Positions 29,044-44,049 are shown, numbered from the stretch's first letter. The stretch is 64,000 nucleotides of DNA from Glutamicibacter mishrai (GCF_012221945.1 NZ_CP032549.1:1922001-1986000); one strand, 5' to 3'. Notes: generated by a model from the sequence alone, not told the origin. Program-made: numbers and translations.

Positions 29044-29254
29044 TTGCACGACCCCCCAAACCTGTGTATAGTTTTTCCTTGTCGCCGAGAGCAAAACGGA
29101 AGAAATAACCGGATGCAAAACGACGGCGAAACCCCAGAAAATCAACGGTTTCACACAGGTCACTGTGGGAAAATAGTTGAAGAATGGGAACCAAGAATAC
29201 TGTTTCAAATCACAAACAATTGATTTGACTTTCAGAAATTCGCGGTGATAAGAT
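29044..29254 (+). promoter_or_regulatory. Two tandem rRNA operon promoters
   Basis: P1: TTGCAC (29044-29049) and TATAGT (29067-29072), 17 bp apart. P2: TTGACT (29225-29230) and TAAGAT (29249-29254), 18 bp apart. Both precede the 16S gene; the region 28958-29501 has no protein-coding gene. Confidence 0.6.
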
Positions 29255-29316
29255 TTGAATATAACGCTGGACGAAATCATTGCCTGAATTGTTGGGTAAT
29301 GGAGAACCGGTAAGTG

Positions 29317-29348
29317 TTTGTTGTTTGAGAACTCAATAGTGTGCCAAG
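29317..29348 (+). promoter_or_regulatory. boxA-like antitermination / processing element in the 16S leader
   Basis: TTGTTTGAGAACTCAATAGT recurs in altered form before 23S (31496-31519, TTGTTTGGGAACTGTATAGT). Paired boxes upstream of both large rRNAs are typical of actinobacterial operons and are thought to recruit Nus antitermination factors. Confidence 0.55.
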
Positions 29349-29501
29349 TTTGTTGATACCGAATTATTTTTATTTGGTGAATACATAACATTTGCTTGAG
29401 GCATTGCACCCCCGTGTAGTGTTCTTGAGTGTTTTTTATTCGCCAGGATTTTTTCATTGATTCTCCCTTATTTTCCGAGGGGTTTCGGTGGCTTTTTGTT
29501 T

Positions 29502-34784
<5,283 letters not shown>

Positions 34785-34938
34785 ACAATATAACAATATT
34801 TGAACTAATGATTTCAATGCTGTTCGCGTTCACTATGCGGTTACGAGACAACAACCCGTAATCACCTGAAAACAAATATAAGACGTTTTAACACCGGAAA
34901 ACATGACCAAGTTGTTTGGTTTGTGTGCTTCGTGATTG

Positions 34939-35056
34939 TTACGGCGGTCATAGCGTGGGGGAAACGCCCGGTCCCATACCGAACCCGGAAGCTAAGGCCC
35001 ATTGCGCCGATGGTACTGCACTCGTGAGGGTGTGGGAGAGTAGGTCACCGCCGGAC
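34939..35056 (+). rRNA. rrf: 5S ribosomal RNA
   Basis: About 118 nt: TTACGGCGGTCATAGCG at the 5' end, CCCGGTCCCATACCGAACCC, and GAGTAGGTCACCGCCGGACT at the 3' end, which pairs with the 5' strand. Exact ends are uncertain by a base or two. Confidence 0.95.
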
Positions 35057-35073
35057 TTAACCTAATATGGTTT

Positions 35074-35102
35074 GAGGCCCTGACACAGTGTGTTGGGGCC
35101 TC
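35074..35102 (+). terminator. rRNA operon terminator
   Basis: GAGGCCC (35074-35080) pairs with GGGCCTC (35096-35102), followed by a short pyrimidine stretch ending in GTTT. Confidence 0.6.
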
Positions 35103-35257
35103 ACCTGTTTAACCAGTGCTGCTGGCTTGGTGGTGTTGGCGGGGTGGGCTATCAGCTCGCCCCTTTTCCTGCTTAAGAGGGTTATCTCTTGACGCATTCT
35201 TGGAAGCAGACCTAGAGTCAACGCACGCATTCGTCGTTGGCCGAGGAGAATCCGCAG

Positions 35258-35812
35258 ATGGGACAGTTAACCTACGCAATCAATGTCACCCTGGATGGCT
35301 GCATTGACCATAGAGTGGGCATCGTCGACGACGAGACCCATGACTATTTCACCAACTTAATGGACCAGCGCGGCGCAATGCTGTGGGGCCGGACTACGTA
35401 CGAAATGATGGAAGAGTACTGGCCTCAGGTGGCCAGCGGAGAAGCAGAGGCTCCCGCGGCGCTTCGGGAATGGGCGATCAAGCTGCAGGCCAAGCCGAAG
35501 TACGTGGTCACTTCAACGCGCACCGATTTTCCCTGGAACAATAGCCATCACCTTGACGGCGAATTAGTCGCGTCGGTACGAGAGCTCGTTGATCAGACCC
35601 CGAACGGTGTGCTGCTCGGCAGCACCAAATTGGCATCGGCCTTGGATCAACTGGGACTGATCGATGAGTATCGCTTCTTGATCCATCCGATCATCGCTGG
35701 ACATGGGCCGAGGTTGTACGATGCCGGATTGCCAGAATCGCGTTACCTGGAACTGGTCGAGACGAGGAACCTGAGCAACGGCGTGATCGCTGCCAGTTAC
35801 CTGCGGGCATAG
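35258..35812 (+). CDS. Dihydrofolate reductase-fold family protein
   Basis: 184 residues from ATG 35258 (GAGGAG 9 nt upstream; a TTG at 35237 is in frame but less likely). It belongs to the RibD C-terminal/DHFR-like family: YAINVTLDGCIDH at the start, MLWGRTTYEMM, then GVLLGSTKLASALDQLGLIDEYRF and the closing HPIIAGHGPRLYD. Members are NADPH-binding reductases of unknown substrate. It is a single gene after the rRNA operon. Confidence 0.85.
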   Translation: MGQLTYAINVTLDGCIDHRVGIVDDETHDYFTNLMDQRGAMLWGRTTYEMMEEYWPQVASGEAEAPAALREWAIKLQAKPKYVVTSTRTDFPWNNSHHLDGELVASVRELVDQTPNGVLLGSTKLASALDQLGLIDEYRFLIHPIIAGHGPRLYDAGLPESRYLELVETRNLSNGVIAASYLRA

Positions 35813-35813
35813 T

Positions 35814-35857
35814 AAAGCCGGTCGGTCCGTACGCAGAGGTACGAACCGGCCGGCTTT
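35814..35857. terminator. Bidirectional 19-bp hairpin
   Basis: AAAGCCGG...CGTAC at 35814-35832 pairs with GTACG...CCGGCTTT at 35839-35857 (17 of 19 positions Watson-Crick, one G-U), 6-nt loop. It separates the convergent DHFR-like and polyol dehydrogenase genes. Confidence 0.75.
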
Positions 35858-35871
35858 CGGATTGGGCGATA

Positions 35872-37359
35872 TCAGCTGGTAGTGGTCTTCTGCCCCAGGA
35901 GCTCTGCCAAGGTGGCCAGCGAGCCGTGCTCATGCAGGGACCGGAGCGTCTTGAGGTACGGGGCGGTGAACCGCTCGTCATCAACTACGTCGCCAAAGAG
36001 ATCACGCTGGCGCAGGAAGGCCAACGGATCCTCGCTGTGCTTGGAAGCGGCGGCATGCACTTCTTCTTCCAAGCGGTCGACAATGGTGATCGGTTCGCCG
36101 GCTTCATCGATGCCTTCGGCGTAGCGCGCCCAGCTGGCTACGATGGCAGCCGAGAGGGTCACATCCCGGCCAGCGGCGAGGTTCTCGCGCACCACGGGCA
36201 TCAGCCACTTGGGGATGCGGTCCGAGGAATCCGCGCACAGCCGGGCGACGGTATCGGCGACGTACTCATTGCTGTAGCGCTCGATGAGCTTGTGCTGGTA
36301 GGCATCCAGATCCACCCCGGGCAGCTCGCGCAGGGTCGGTTCGGCCTCGTTTTTCATGTATCGCAGCAGGAAATCGGCGAAAAGCTCATTGCGGGCCACA
36401 TCGTGCACGGCGCGGTAGCCGGCGAGGTGGCCGAAGTAGCACAGGCCCTGGTGGGTGGCATTGAGCAGGCGCAGCTTCATCAGTTCATAGGGAACCACAT
36501 CGTCGACCAGCTGCACGCCGGCTTCCTCATAGGCCGGGCGGCCGGCTACGAACTTGTCTTCCAGCACCCACTGCTCGAAGTCCTCGCAGACTACCGGCCA
36601 GCCGTCCTCGATGCCGTAGCGCTGCGTGACATCGGCGCGATCGGCATCCGTGGTCACCGGCGTAATGCGGTCCACCATGGAGTTAGGGAAGGACACGTTC
36701 TGTTGCACCCAGTCGCCGAATTCCGGATCCAACGCCGCGGCGAAGGCACCGAACATCTTGTGCGCCACTTCGCCGTTGCCCTGGATGTTATCGCAGCTCA
36801 TCACCGTGAACGGCGCGATGCCGCGTTCGCGGCGCAGCTTCAGGCCGGCGCTGATCAAGCCGAAGGTGGTGCGTGGCGCCTGCGGGTTGGCAAGGTCCGC
36901 GGCGATGGCTGCATTGGCCAGATCAAATTCTCCGGTGACCGGGTGGACGTTGTAGCCGCCTTCGGTGACCGTCAGCGAGACGATGCGGATGGCCGGGTCA
37001 GCCAGCTGCTCAATGGCTGCGTCCAGATCATCGGGGGCGTAGAGGAAGCCGAGGATCGAGCCGATCACCTCAACCTGGCGCGATCCGTCGGGATTCTTGA
37101 CCACGAGGGTGTACAGCCCGTCGCTGGCCGTGAGCACATCGCGCATGCGCTGATCGGACTCCATCACGCCCATGCCGATAATGCCCCAGTCCAGCGCCTT
37201 GCCCTGGTTCATCAGCCGGTTCAGGTACATGGCCTGGTGGGCGCGGTGGAAGCCGCCGACCCCGAAGTGCACGATGCCGGGCGTGGCTGCGCTGCGGTCG
37301 TACTGCGGGGTGGAGACCTGCGGGTCCAGCTGGCTGAGGGTGGTGTTGTCCAGTTTCAT
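35872..37359 (-). CDS. Mannitol/D-arabitol dehydrogenase family (long-chain polyol dehydrogenase)
   Basis: 495 residues, the length of mannitol 2-dehydrogenase. N-terminal Rossmann motif IVHFGVGGFHRAH and the catalytic helix KLRLLNATHQ, whose Lys, Asn and His match the catalytic trio of the Pseudomonas enzyme (K-x4-N-x2-H). It oxidises a polyol to a ketose with NAD. AAGGAG precedes ATG 37359. Paired with a polyol permease and a xylulokinase rather than a fructokinase, D-arabitol to D-xylulose is the best-fitting reaction; mannitol to fructose is also possible. Confidence 0.88.
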   Translation of the reverse strand: MKLDNTTLSQLDPQVSTPQYDRSAATPGIVHFGVGGFHRAHQAMYLNRLMNQGKALDWGIIGMGVMESDQRMRDVLTASDGLYTLVVKNPDGSRQVEVIGSILGFLYAPDDLDAAIEQLADPAIRIVSLTVTEGGYNVHPVTGEFDLANAAIAADLANPQAPRTTFGLISAGLKLRRERGIAPFTVMSCDNIQGNGEVAHKMFGAFAAALDPEFGDWVQQNVSFPNSMVDRITPVTTDADRADVTQRYGIEDGWPVVCEDFEQWVLEDKFVAGRPAYEEAGVQLVDDVVPYELMKLRLLNATHQGLCYFGHLAGYRAVHDVARNELFADFLLRYMKNEAEPTLRELPGVDLDAYQHKLIERYSNEYVADTVARLCADSSDRIPKWLMPVVRENLAAGRDVTLSAAIVASWARYAEGIDEAGEPITIVDRLEEEVHAAASKHSEDPLAFLRQRDLFGDVVDDERFTAPYLKTLRSLHEHGSLATLAELLGQKTTTS

Positions 37360-37392
37360 GGTGGGTAGCTCCTTGGTCGGGATCGGACGAAT

Positions 37393-38706
37393 TCAGTGGG
37401 CGGCGATCGCGGTTGTTGGCGCGAGGCCGTGGAAGCCGGGTTGGGTTCCGCGCAGCGCGTGGGACATGACCGCTGCGATCAGGTAGAGGGCCGCGAAGAG
37501 GAAGACCATGCCGGCGGCTCCCAGCACGTTGTAGAGCAGTGCCACCAGCAGCGGGCCGGCGAAGACGGCGGCGCCGATGCCGAGGTTGTAGGAAGCCATG
37601 GCCGCTCCGGGATGTTCGGGGGCCAGGGATACGGCGATGGCGGAGAGCGGGACGAAGCCGGCCAGCCCTATGCCGAAGACCGCGCCGATCACCAGGGTCA
37701 GCGGGTAGGCGAAGGCATAGCCGTGGTCCACGGCCCAGGCCGGAATCAGGTAGAGCGCCGCCATGGAGATCGCGCAGAGCACCGCGCCGAACCAAACCAC
37801 GACCTTGGACCAGCCCAGCTTGTCGCCCAGGGCGCCGAAGAAGAGGTTGAAGGGGATGTTCACCGCGTAGATCACGGTGGTCAGGATCAGGAACTGGCCT
37901 ACGCTCCAGCCGAAGCGGTCCACGAACAGGGCCGGGAAGAAGATGGCCATGCCGTAGGTGGGGACCGAGTTGATGGTTCGGGTGAGCATGACCATCAGGG
38001 CCTTGCGGTTGCTCACCAGCAGGCGCAGGCCGAAGCTCATGGTGCTGAAAACCTGTTCGGGATTGGCCACCAAAGGCGCGCGTCCGGTCTTTTCCTTCAC
38101 GCCGATCAGCGCGATGGCCGCTCCGATGACCACCAGGGCCAGGGAGACCCAGAGGGTCTGGTAGTAGCTCAGGGAGAAGAGTTCCAGGCTGGCGCTGGCG
38201 GTCAGCGCGCCGAGGGTGGGCAATCCGGAGCTGAAGGCGACGTAGAACCAGCCGATGGCTACGGCCAGGCGCTTGGCGTTGGCGGTGGCGGAGATCCAGA
38301 CCAGGAAGCCGTAGGCGAAGAACGGGTAGCCGAAGCCGCGCAGCCCGTAGGCGATGAAGATCAGCGGCGTGCTCGAGGTGTTCAGCGCGATGCCCAGGAA
38401 GAGCAGTTCGAAGATCACCCAGATGCCGGCGCCGATGAACATCACCTTGCGCGGGCCCCAGAGGTCGGAAAGCGAAGCGGAGAGGAAGGCGGCGATGGCT
38501 ACGGCCACGCCGTAGATGGTGACCAGGGTTCCGGCCAGCGGGATGGAGAAGCCATGTTCGCCGGTGAGGTACGGGGCGAGGATGTTCGTTTCCACGCCGT
38601 CGCCGATCATGAAGATCATCAGTCCCACAAAACCCCAGAGCAATGGGCGCGGCAGCCCTAGCCTGTCGAGGATCGAGGGGCGTGGTGGCAATGGGTTCGA
38701 GGTCAT
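37393..38706 (-). CDS. MFS polyol permease (RbtT/DalT/CsbX-like)
   Basis: 437 residues from ATG 38706 (AAGGAG 5 nt upstream; a longer frame to 38751 has no better site). About 12 membrane segments; SLSDLWGPRKVMFIG carries the MFS loop 2-3 signature, and the N-terminal WGFVGLMIFMIGDGVETNIL resembles pentitol permeases. First gene of the minus-strand pair with the polyol dehydrogenase, divergent from the DeoR regulator and xylulokinase. Confidence 0.85.
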   Translation of the reverse strand: MTSNPLPPRPSILDRLGLPRPLLWGFVGLMIFMIGDGVETNILAPYLTGEHGFSIPLAGTLVTIYGVAVAIAAFLSASLSDLWGPRKVMFIGAGIWVIFELLFLGIALNTSSTPLIFIAYGLRGFGYPFFAYGFLVWISATANAKRLAVAIGWFYVAFSSGLPTLGALTASASLELFSLSYYQTLWVSLALVVIGAAIALIGVKEKTGRAPLVANPEQVFSTMSFGLRLLVSNRKALMVMLTRTINSVPTYGMAIFFPALFVDRFGWSVGQFLILTTVIYAVNIPFNLFFGALGDKLGWSKVVVWFGAVLCAISMAALYLIPAWAVDHGYAFAYPLTLVIGAVFGIGLAGFVPLSAIAVSLAPEHPGAAMASYNLGIGAAVFAGPLLVALLYNVLGAAGMVFLFAALYLIAAVMSHALRGTQPGFHGLAPTTAIAAH

Positions 38707-38785
38707 GGCGCTCCTTTGCGTTCGGCCGTGCCGGGTGATCGATTGAACCAATCTAACACCAAAGAAACAAACTCAACAGATTTTT

Positions 38786-38877
38786 TGTTAAAAACTTGAA
38801 AGAAATGATGTTTTGCTAGTTCGAGCCCAGCATCTATCATCGAAGTTGTGGCATATAACGAATCTGATGTTAAAAAC
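38786..38877. promoter_or_regulatory. Divergent polyol control region; likely leaderless deoR start
   Basis: TTTGCT (38812-38817) and TATCAT (38835-38840) are 17 bp apart; the -10 box ends 7 bp before GTG 38848, so transcription would begin at the start codon. The decamer TGTTAAAAAC occurs at 38786-38795 and again inside the regulator gene at 38868-38877, a possible operator pair. Confidence 0.5.
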
Positions 38878-39684
38878 GAAACGCCCGGCGCTGCCCAGGG
38901 GCTGCCTCCGGAGGCCCGCCGCGAGCAGATCACCGGGCACGTGAACAAGTCGCGCAGCGCCCGCGTGGAAGAACTGGCCGAGATCTTCGCCGTCAGCGCC
39001 ATGACCATCCACCGCGACCTCGACGTGCTGGCCAAGGAAGGCCGGCTCCAGCGCATCCGCGGCGGAGCGCGCGCCATCACCGCACGGCTGGCCGAGCGCG
39101 ATGTGCGCCTGCGCCGGCACCTGAACGCCGAGATCAAGCAGCAGCTCGCCGCCACCGCGGCACAGCTGATCGAACGCAACTCGGTGATCGCCCTGGATGA
39201 CTCCACCACCGTAGGCGCGCTCAGCGACTACCTCGAAGAGCGCGAGCCATCCACCGTGATCACCCACTCCCTGGCGCTGATGGGGGCAGTCTCTTCCATG
39301 GCCCACATCGACATGGTGGGTCTGGGCGGGCAATACTATGCCGAAACCGACTCCTTCCTCGGATCGATCGTGGTGGAACAAGCCGAACGGCTGATGGCCG
39401 ACGCGGTCTTCGTCTCCACCACGGCCATCAAGAACCAGTCCCTGCTGCACCCGGATGCCGAAGCGGCCCGCACCAAACGCAGCCTGCTGAAAATGGGGCG
39501 CCGCAAGATCCTGGTGATGGACTCGAGCAAATATGAATCCGCCGGGATCTATCACGTCATGGACCTGGCCGAAATCGACGATGTCGTGATCGATGACCAG
39601 CTCGATGAAGTCCTGATGGCACAGCTGCAGGCCCTGGGCCCGCGCATCCACATCGTCAACACCTCTGCAAAGGCGCAGCCATGA
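38848..39684 (+). CDS. DeoR-family transcriptional regulator of the polyol island
   Basis: 278 residues. The N-terminal DeoR winged helix is clear (VEELAEIFAVSAMTIHRDLD then GRLQRIRGGA). The sensor domain carries VIALDDSTTVGAL and the closing KILVMDSSKYESAGIY, which bind phosphorylated sugars in this family; xylulose-5-phosphate is a reasonable inducer. Its stop overlaps the xylulokinase start (ATGA). No Shine-Dalgarno precedes the GTG start. Confidence 0.9.
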   Translation: MAYNESDVKNETPGAAQGLPPEARREQITGHVNKSRSARVEELAEIFAVSAMTIHRDLDVLAKEGRLQRIRGGARAITARLAERDVRLRRHLNAEIKQQLAATAAQLIERNSVIALDDSTTVGALSDYLEEREPSTVITHSLALMGAVSSMAHIDMVGLGGQYYAETDSFLGSIVVEQAERLMADAVFVSTTAIKNQSLLHPDAEAARTKRSLLKMGRRKILVMDSSKYESAGIYHVMDLAEIDDVVIDDQLDEVLMAQLQALGPRIHIVNTSAKAQP

Positions 39685-41069
39685 AACCAACCTATGTCCT
39701 GGGCATCGACTCCTCCACCCAATCCTGCAAGGCGCTGCTGGTCGAAGCTGACAGCGGCAAAGTTGTCGCCGAACAGCGCAGCGCGCACCCGCAGGGAACC
39801 CAAATCGACCCGCGGCACTGGATCGCCGCCCTGGAAGAAGCCACCGCGGGGCTTGTGGAGCAGGCCTCGGCACTGTCCATCGCCGGGCAGCAGCACGGCA
39901 TGGTGGCCCTGGACGAGCAGGGCGTCCCGGTGCGCGATGCGATGCTCTGGAACGATACTTCCTCCGCCCCGCAAGCCCGCGAACTGGCCGAAGAGCTCGG
40001 CGGAGCGCAGGCCAGCGCCGAGAAGATCGGCAGCGTGCCGGTGGCCTCGTTGACCGTAACCAAGCTGCGCTGGCTGCGCGATCACGAACCGGAGAAAGCC
40101 GCGAAGACCAGCCAGGTCCTCTTGCCCCATGACTATCTGACCTGGCATCTGGGCGGACGCAAGGAAGCGGTGAGCGACCACGGGGATGCCTCGGGCACCG
40201 GATACTACGACCCGGCCGCACGCCGCTTCCTGCCCGAACTGGCCGCCAGCGCGCTGGGCCACCCGGTCAAGCTGCCGCGGCTGGCCCAAGCCAACGAGGT
40301 GGTGGGCCACACCGCCGGCGGTGTGAAGATCGCGGCGGGCACCGGCGATAACATGGCCGCGGCCCTGGGCCTTGACCTGCAGCCAGGGGATGTCTGCATC
40401 TCCATCGGCACCTCCGGGGTCGCCTCCGCGGTGGTCGATCACAGCGTGCACGACGGCACCGGGATGGTCACCGGATTTGTGGCCGCCAATGGAAAATTCC
40501 TGCCGCTGGCCTGCACCCTGAACGGCGCGCCGGTCCTGGACTTCGGCGCGCGGATGCTCGGGGTCGGCCAAGAGGAATTCTCGCAGCTGGCCCTGGCCGC
40601 TGAACCCGGATCCGGCGGCGTTGTTGTGCTGCCCTACTTCGGCGGGGAACGCACTCCCAACCGGCCCGAAGCCACCGGCCTGCTGCAGGGCCTGCGCACC
40701 ACGACTACCCGCGAGCAGATCGCCCGCGCCTACGTGGAAGGGCTGCTGTGCTCCATGAAGGACGCGGTGGCCGCTCTGGAAGCCAGCACCAAGGTGGCCA
40801 CGCGGCGGATCCTGCTGATCGGCGGCGGTGCGCAATCCGAGGCGGTCCGCATGATCGCCCCGCAGGTGTTCGGCGTGGCCGTGGACGTTCCGCAGACCGC
40901 TCAATACGTGGCGCTGGGCGCGGCCCGGCAGGCGGCCTGGGCGCTGGGCGGCCAGGGACAGCCGCCGGTCTGGAACCTCGCCGAATCCACCCGCTACGAA
41001 GCGCAGCCGCGACCGGAAATCTACGCCGGCTACGCGAAGCTGCGCGATCGCACCGATGGGTGGAAATAA
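39681..41069 (+). CDS. xylB: Xylulokinase (FGGY carbohydrate kinase)
   Basis: 462 residues. FGGY features: phosphate-1 loop YVLGIDSSTQSCKALLVE, substrate region IAGQQHGMVALDEQG, SDHGDASGTGYYD, phosphate-2 CISIGTSGVASAVV and the adenosine-binding ILLIGGGAQSEAVRMIAPQV. These match XylB rather than glycerol or gluconate kinases. It phosphorylates D-xylulose to xylulose-5-phosphate for the pentose phosphate pathway, completing the polyol route. Confidence 0.88.
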   Translation: MKPTYVLGIDSSTQSCKALLVEADSGKVVAEQRSAHPQGTQIDPRHWIAALEEATAGLVEQASALSIAGQQHGMVALDEQGVPVRDAMLWNDTSSAPQARELAEELGGAQASAEKIGSVPVASLTVTKLRWLRDHEPEKAAKTSQVLLPHDYLTWHLGGRKEAVSDHGDASGTGYYDPAARRFLPELAASALGHPVKLPRLAQANEVVGHTAGGVKIAAGTGDNMAAALGLDLQPGDVCISIGTSGVASAVVDHSVHDGTGMVTGFVAANGKFLPLACTLNGAPVLDFGARMLGVGQEEFSQLALAAEPGSGGVVVLPYFGGERTPNRPEATGLLQGLRTTTTREQIARAYVEGLLCSMKDAVAALEASTKVATRRILLIGGGAQSEAVRMIAPQVFGVAVDVPQTAQYVALGAARQAAWALGGQGQPPVWNLAESTRYEAQPRPEIYAGYAKLRDRTDGWK

Positions 41070-41095
41070 GTGCTCGATCGCGTAGCGTAGGAACC

Positions 41096-41965
41096 ATGGA
41101 TACGCTCTTCTTCGCCCACCGCGGCAGTTCCCATAAATATTCGGAGAATACCCGGGCCGCCTACCTGCAGGCCATCGACGAGGGGGCCGACGGGATCGAA
41201 TGCGATGTCCACTTGAGCATGGACGGCCAAGTGGTGTGCCACCACGACCCCACGGTGGATCGCACCTCCGATGCCTCGGGCCTGGTCTCGGCCTTCACCC
41301 TCGAACAGCTCAAGGCCATGGACTTCACCGGGGTGGTGCCCGCCGAGGTCCCGGCCGAATACGGCACCGAGAACGAGCAGCTGCTCAGCCTCGATGAGCT
41401 GCTGGCGCTGATCGAGGACCGCGGCAAGCCGGTGGGCCTGGCCGTGGAGATCAAGCACCCCAGCCCCTATGGCTACCTGCTCGAGGACCGGGTGCTGCAG
41501 GTGCTTGCCGGCCATGGCTTCGACCCGCAGACCGGCCGCGCCGGAAGCCAGGGGCAGATCGCGGTGACCTTGATGAGCTTCGAACCCGATGCGCTGCGCT
41601 ATCTGGGCCGCACGGTGAATACCGATCTGCTGTGCCAGCTGATGACCGAGGTGAATCCCGAATACATCCAGGAGCTCTTGGACTCCGGGCAGGTCGGGCG
41701 GGCTGGCGTGTACTCGGTGCTCTACCGCTCGGTGGCCGAGGGCATCGAGCTGATCAACGCCGGGGGCGCTGGCATCATCGGCTCCGGGGTGGCCTGGACC
41801 CGCGCCAATGAGCAGATGGTGCGCCGCTGGCTCGCTGAAGGACGCCAAGCGCGGATCTGGACCGTGGATCGGCCCGCCGACGCGCAGTATCTGATCGACC
41901 TCGGGGTCGGGGAACTGACCAGCAACCGTCCGGTGGAACTTCGCAGGGAATTGGAGCAGCACTAG
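41096..41965 (+). CDS. Glycerophosphodiester phosphodiesterase
   Basis: 289 residues from ATG 41096. GDPD motif [16 protein letters not shown] at the start, then [20 protein letters not shown] and HDPTVDRT, giving the catalytic His pair and the metal-binding Glu and Asp. The end segment [18 protein letters not shown] and TSNRP is typical. Hydrolyses glycerophosphodiesters to glycerol-3-phosphate and an alcohol. No signal peptide, so cytosolic. Four nt before the AlaX gene. Confidence 0.9.
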   Translation: MDTLFFAHRGSSHKYSENTRAAYLQAIDEGADGIECDVHLSMDGQVVCHHDPTVDRTSDASGLVSAFTLEQLKAMDFTGVVPAEVPAEYGTENEQLLSLDELLALIEDRGKPVGLAVEIKHPSPYGYLLEDRVLQVLAGHGFDPQTGRAGSQGQIAVTLMSFEPDALRYLGRTVNTDLLCQLMTEVNPEYIQELLDSGQVGRAGVYSVLYRSVAEGIELINAGGAGIIGSGVAWTRANEQMVRRWLAEGRQARIWTVDRPADAQYLIDLGVGELTSNRPVELRRELEQH

Positions 41966-41969
41966 GGCC

Positions 41970-42656
41970 ATGGGCATCAAGAATTCCGAACAGGCCAATC
42001 TGTACCTGGAAGACACATACGTTTTCAGCACCGAAGCCACCGTGATTGCCGCCGGCAGCGACGACGAGGGTCCGTGGCTTGCGCTCAGCCCCAATATCTT
42101 CCACCCGCGCGGCGGGGGACAGCCCGAGGACTCGGGCACCGTAGATGGGCAAGGAGTCGCAGTGCAGCGCGCCGATGACGGGCTGGTGATCCTGCGCGGG
42201 GCCGGAAGCCAGCCGGTGGGCGCCGTGGTGCACACGCAGATCGATCGCGAACTGCGCTTGAAGCATGCGGCCTTGCACACCGCCGGGCATGTGCTGGGTT
42301 TTGCCGGCGAGGATCGCGGTTGGCAGCACAAGGGCCACTCGCACTTCCCGGGGCAGTCGCGCCTGGACTTCGACCCGGACAGCGTAGACCTGCCGCTGGC
42401 CGAGCCAGCCCAGCGTGATGCAGCCAAGGTCTGGCTGCAGCAGCGCGTCGACGAGCTGCTGGCCCAGGGCGGGGAGGTAACCGCAGTGATGGATGAGGCT
42501 GGACGGCGGACCGTCACCATTGCCGGAATCAATGCTGAGCCCTGCGGCGGCACCCACGTGAGCCACGTGGACCAGCTGCGCGATGTCGCCATTGGCGAGG
42601 CCAAGGTCAAGCGCGGGGTATACAAGGTGCGCTACGAGGCCAGCCATAGTGACTAG
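41970..42656 (+). CDS. Alanyl-tRNA editing protein, AlaX-like
   Basis: 228 residues. Editing-domain zinc ligands are visible: HAALHTAGH (about residue 93) and CGGTH (about residue 191), with the substrate loop [11 protein letters not shown] before them. AlaX proteins hydrolyse Ser-tRNA(Ala) or Gly-tRNA(Ala) in trans. It overlaps azlC by 8 nt, so it is co-translated with an amino acid exporter gene. Confidence 0.88.
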   Translation: MGIKNSEQANLYLEDTYVFSTEATVIAAGSDDEGPWLALSPNIFHPRGGGQPEDSGTVDGQGVAVQRADDGLVILRGAGSQPVGAVVHTQIDRELRLKHAALHTAGHVLGFAGEDRGWQHKGHSHFPGQSRLDFDPDSVDLPLAEPAQRDAAKVWLQQRVDELLAQGGEVTAVMDEAGRRTVTIAGINAEPCGGTHVSHVDQLRDVAIGEAKVKRGVYKVRYEASHSD

Positions 42657-43368
42657 GGGTTTGACCCCGGCGACCAAGATGGGGCTGTCCATCTCGATTG
42701 CCACCGGGTTGTACGGAATTTCCTTTGGCGCGCTGTCCATTGCCGCCGGGCTGAACCTCTGGCAGACCGTGGCCTTGAGCGCCTTGATGTTCACCGGCGG
42801 ATCGCAGTTCGCCTTCATCGGCGTGATCTCCGGCGGAGGGGCAGGCTCGGCTGCTTTTTCGGCTGCCTCGCTGTTGGGCGTGCGCAACGCCGTGTACGGC
42901 ATGCAGATCAAGCAGACCTTGCGCCCGCACGGCCGGCACGTTCCGTGGATGGCCCAGGTGACCATCGACGAATCCACCGCCGTGAGCCTCGGCCAGGCAG
43001 GGATCGGGGAAAAGCGCCGCGGATTCTTCACCGCAGGCATCGGGGTGTACGTGCTGTGGAACCTGTTCACCATCATCGGCGCACTGCTGGGCGAACGCAT
43101 GGGGGATCCGGCGGCCTGGGGGCTTGACGGGGCGGCGGTGGCGGCCTTTATCGGCCTGTTGTGGCCTCGGCTCACATCGATGCAACCGGCGCTGATTGCC
43201 GTGGCCGCGGCGATCCTGACCGCGCTGGCGGTGCCCGTCAGCGCACCGGGCCTGCCCATTTTGATCACTGCTGTTGCCGCCGCGCTCTACGCGGTGTTCA
43301 GCGTGCGCACAAAGCCCGCGGCAACAGAACATGGCGGGCTGCGCAGCGTGGATGAGGAGCAAGCATGA
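42649..43368 (+). CDS. azlC: AzlC-family branched-chain amino acid exporter, large subunit
   Basis: 239 residues from GTG 42649, which overlaps the AlaX stop. AzlC signatures: [32 protein letters not shown] and [14 protein letters not shown], with about seven membrane segments. With AzlD it exports branched-chain amino acids (homologous to BrnFE). Confidence 0.9.
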   Translation: MTRGLTPATKMGLSISIATGLYGISFGALSIAAGLNLWQTVALSALMFTGGSQFAFIGVISGGGAGSAAFSAASLLGVRNAVYGMQIKQTLRPHGRHVPWMAQVTIDESTAVSLGQAGIGEKRRGFFTAGIGVYVLWNLFTIIGALLGERMGDPAAWGLDGAAVAAFIGLLWPRLTSMQPALIAVAAAILTALAVPVSAPGLPILITAVAAALYAVFSVRTKPAATEHGGLRSVDEEQA

Positions 43369-43682
43369 GTGAACTGAGCTGGTGGATCCTGGCCTCGTGC
43401 CTCACCGCCTATGCCATCAAGCTCTGCGGCTACTTCGTGCCGCGCAAGGTGCTCGACTCGCCGCTGATGACCCATGTGGCCTCGACCTTGACCGTCGCAT
43501 TGCTGGCCTCCCTGGTCACGGTCAACGCCTTCACCTCGGGCCAGGAGCTGGTGATCGATGCGCGCATCGGCGCCCTGGCGGCGGCCATTATCGCGCTGAT
43601 CTTCAAGGCGCCCTATCTTGTGGTGGTGCTCGTCGGGGCGCTGGCCGCAGTACTTTTGCGAGCCACCGGGCTGGCCGCCTGA
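43365..43682 (+). CDS. azlD: AzlD-family amino acid exporter, small subunit
   Basis: 105 residues, four hydrophobic segments, AYAIKLCGYFVPRKVLDSPL and an end segment FKAPYLVVVLVGALAAVLLR typical of AzlD. Start overlaps the azlC stop by 4 nt. Confidence 0.88.
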   Translation: MSELSWWILASCLTAYAIKLCGYFVPRKVLDSPLMTHVASTLTVALLASLVTVNAFTSGQELVIDARIGALAAAIIALIFKAPYLVVVLVGALAAVLLRATGLAA

Positions 43683-43722
43683 AGCAGATGACAAGCCGGG
43701 GCAGTGGTGGGAAAGTAGAAGC

Positions 43723-44049
43723 ATGATTGTAGCTTTTTCTGTAGCCCCTTCCGGTACCGGCAGCAACCCCGATGGCTCGGTGCATGATGCCGTCGCCGAA
43801 GCCGTGAAAGTGGTGCGCGAGTCCGGCCTGCCCAACCGCACCAGCTCGATGTTCACCGAAATCGAAGGCGAATGGGACGAGGTCTTCGACGTCGTCAAGC
43901 GCGCCACCGAAGCCGTGGCGCCTTTCGGCTCCCGCATCTCGCTGGTGATCAAGGCCGACATCCGACCGGGGCGAGAAGGCGAGCTGGACGGGAAGATCCA
44001 GCGGCTCGAAAAGGCTATCAAGGACAGCGAGGAGAGTGCATCGAAATGA
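43723..44049 (+). CDS. Thiamine-binding protein (MTH1187/YkoF-like, DUF77)
   Basis: 108 residues from ATG 43723. The ferredoxin-like fold is recognisable: MIVAFSVAPSG at the start, SGLPNRTSSMFTEIEGEWDEV in the middle, and RISLVIKADIRPG near the end. Members bind thiamine or hydroxymethylpyrimidine and may be sensors or carriers. Overlaps the O-methyltransferase start. Confidence 0.8.
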   Translation: MIVAFSVAPSGTGSNPDGSVHDAVAEAVKVVRESGLPNRTSSMFTEIEGEWDEVFDVVKRATEAVAPFGSRISLVIKADIRPGREGELDGKIQRLEKAIKDSEESASK

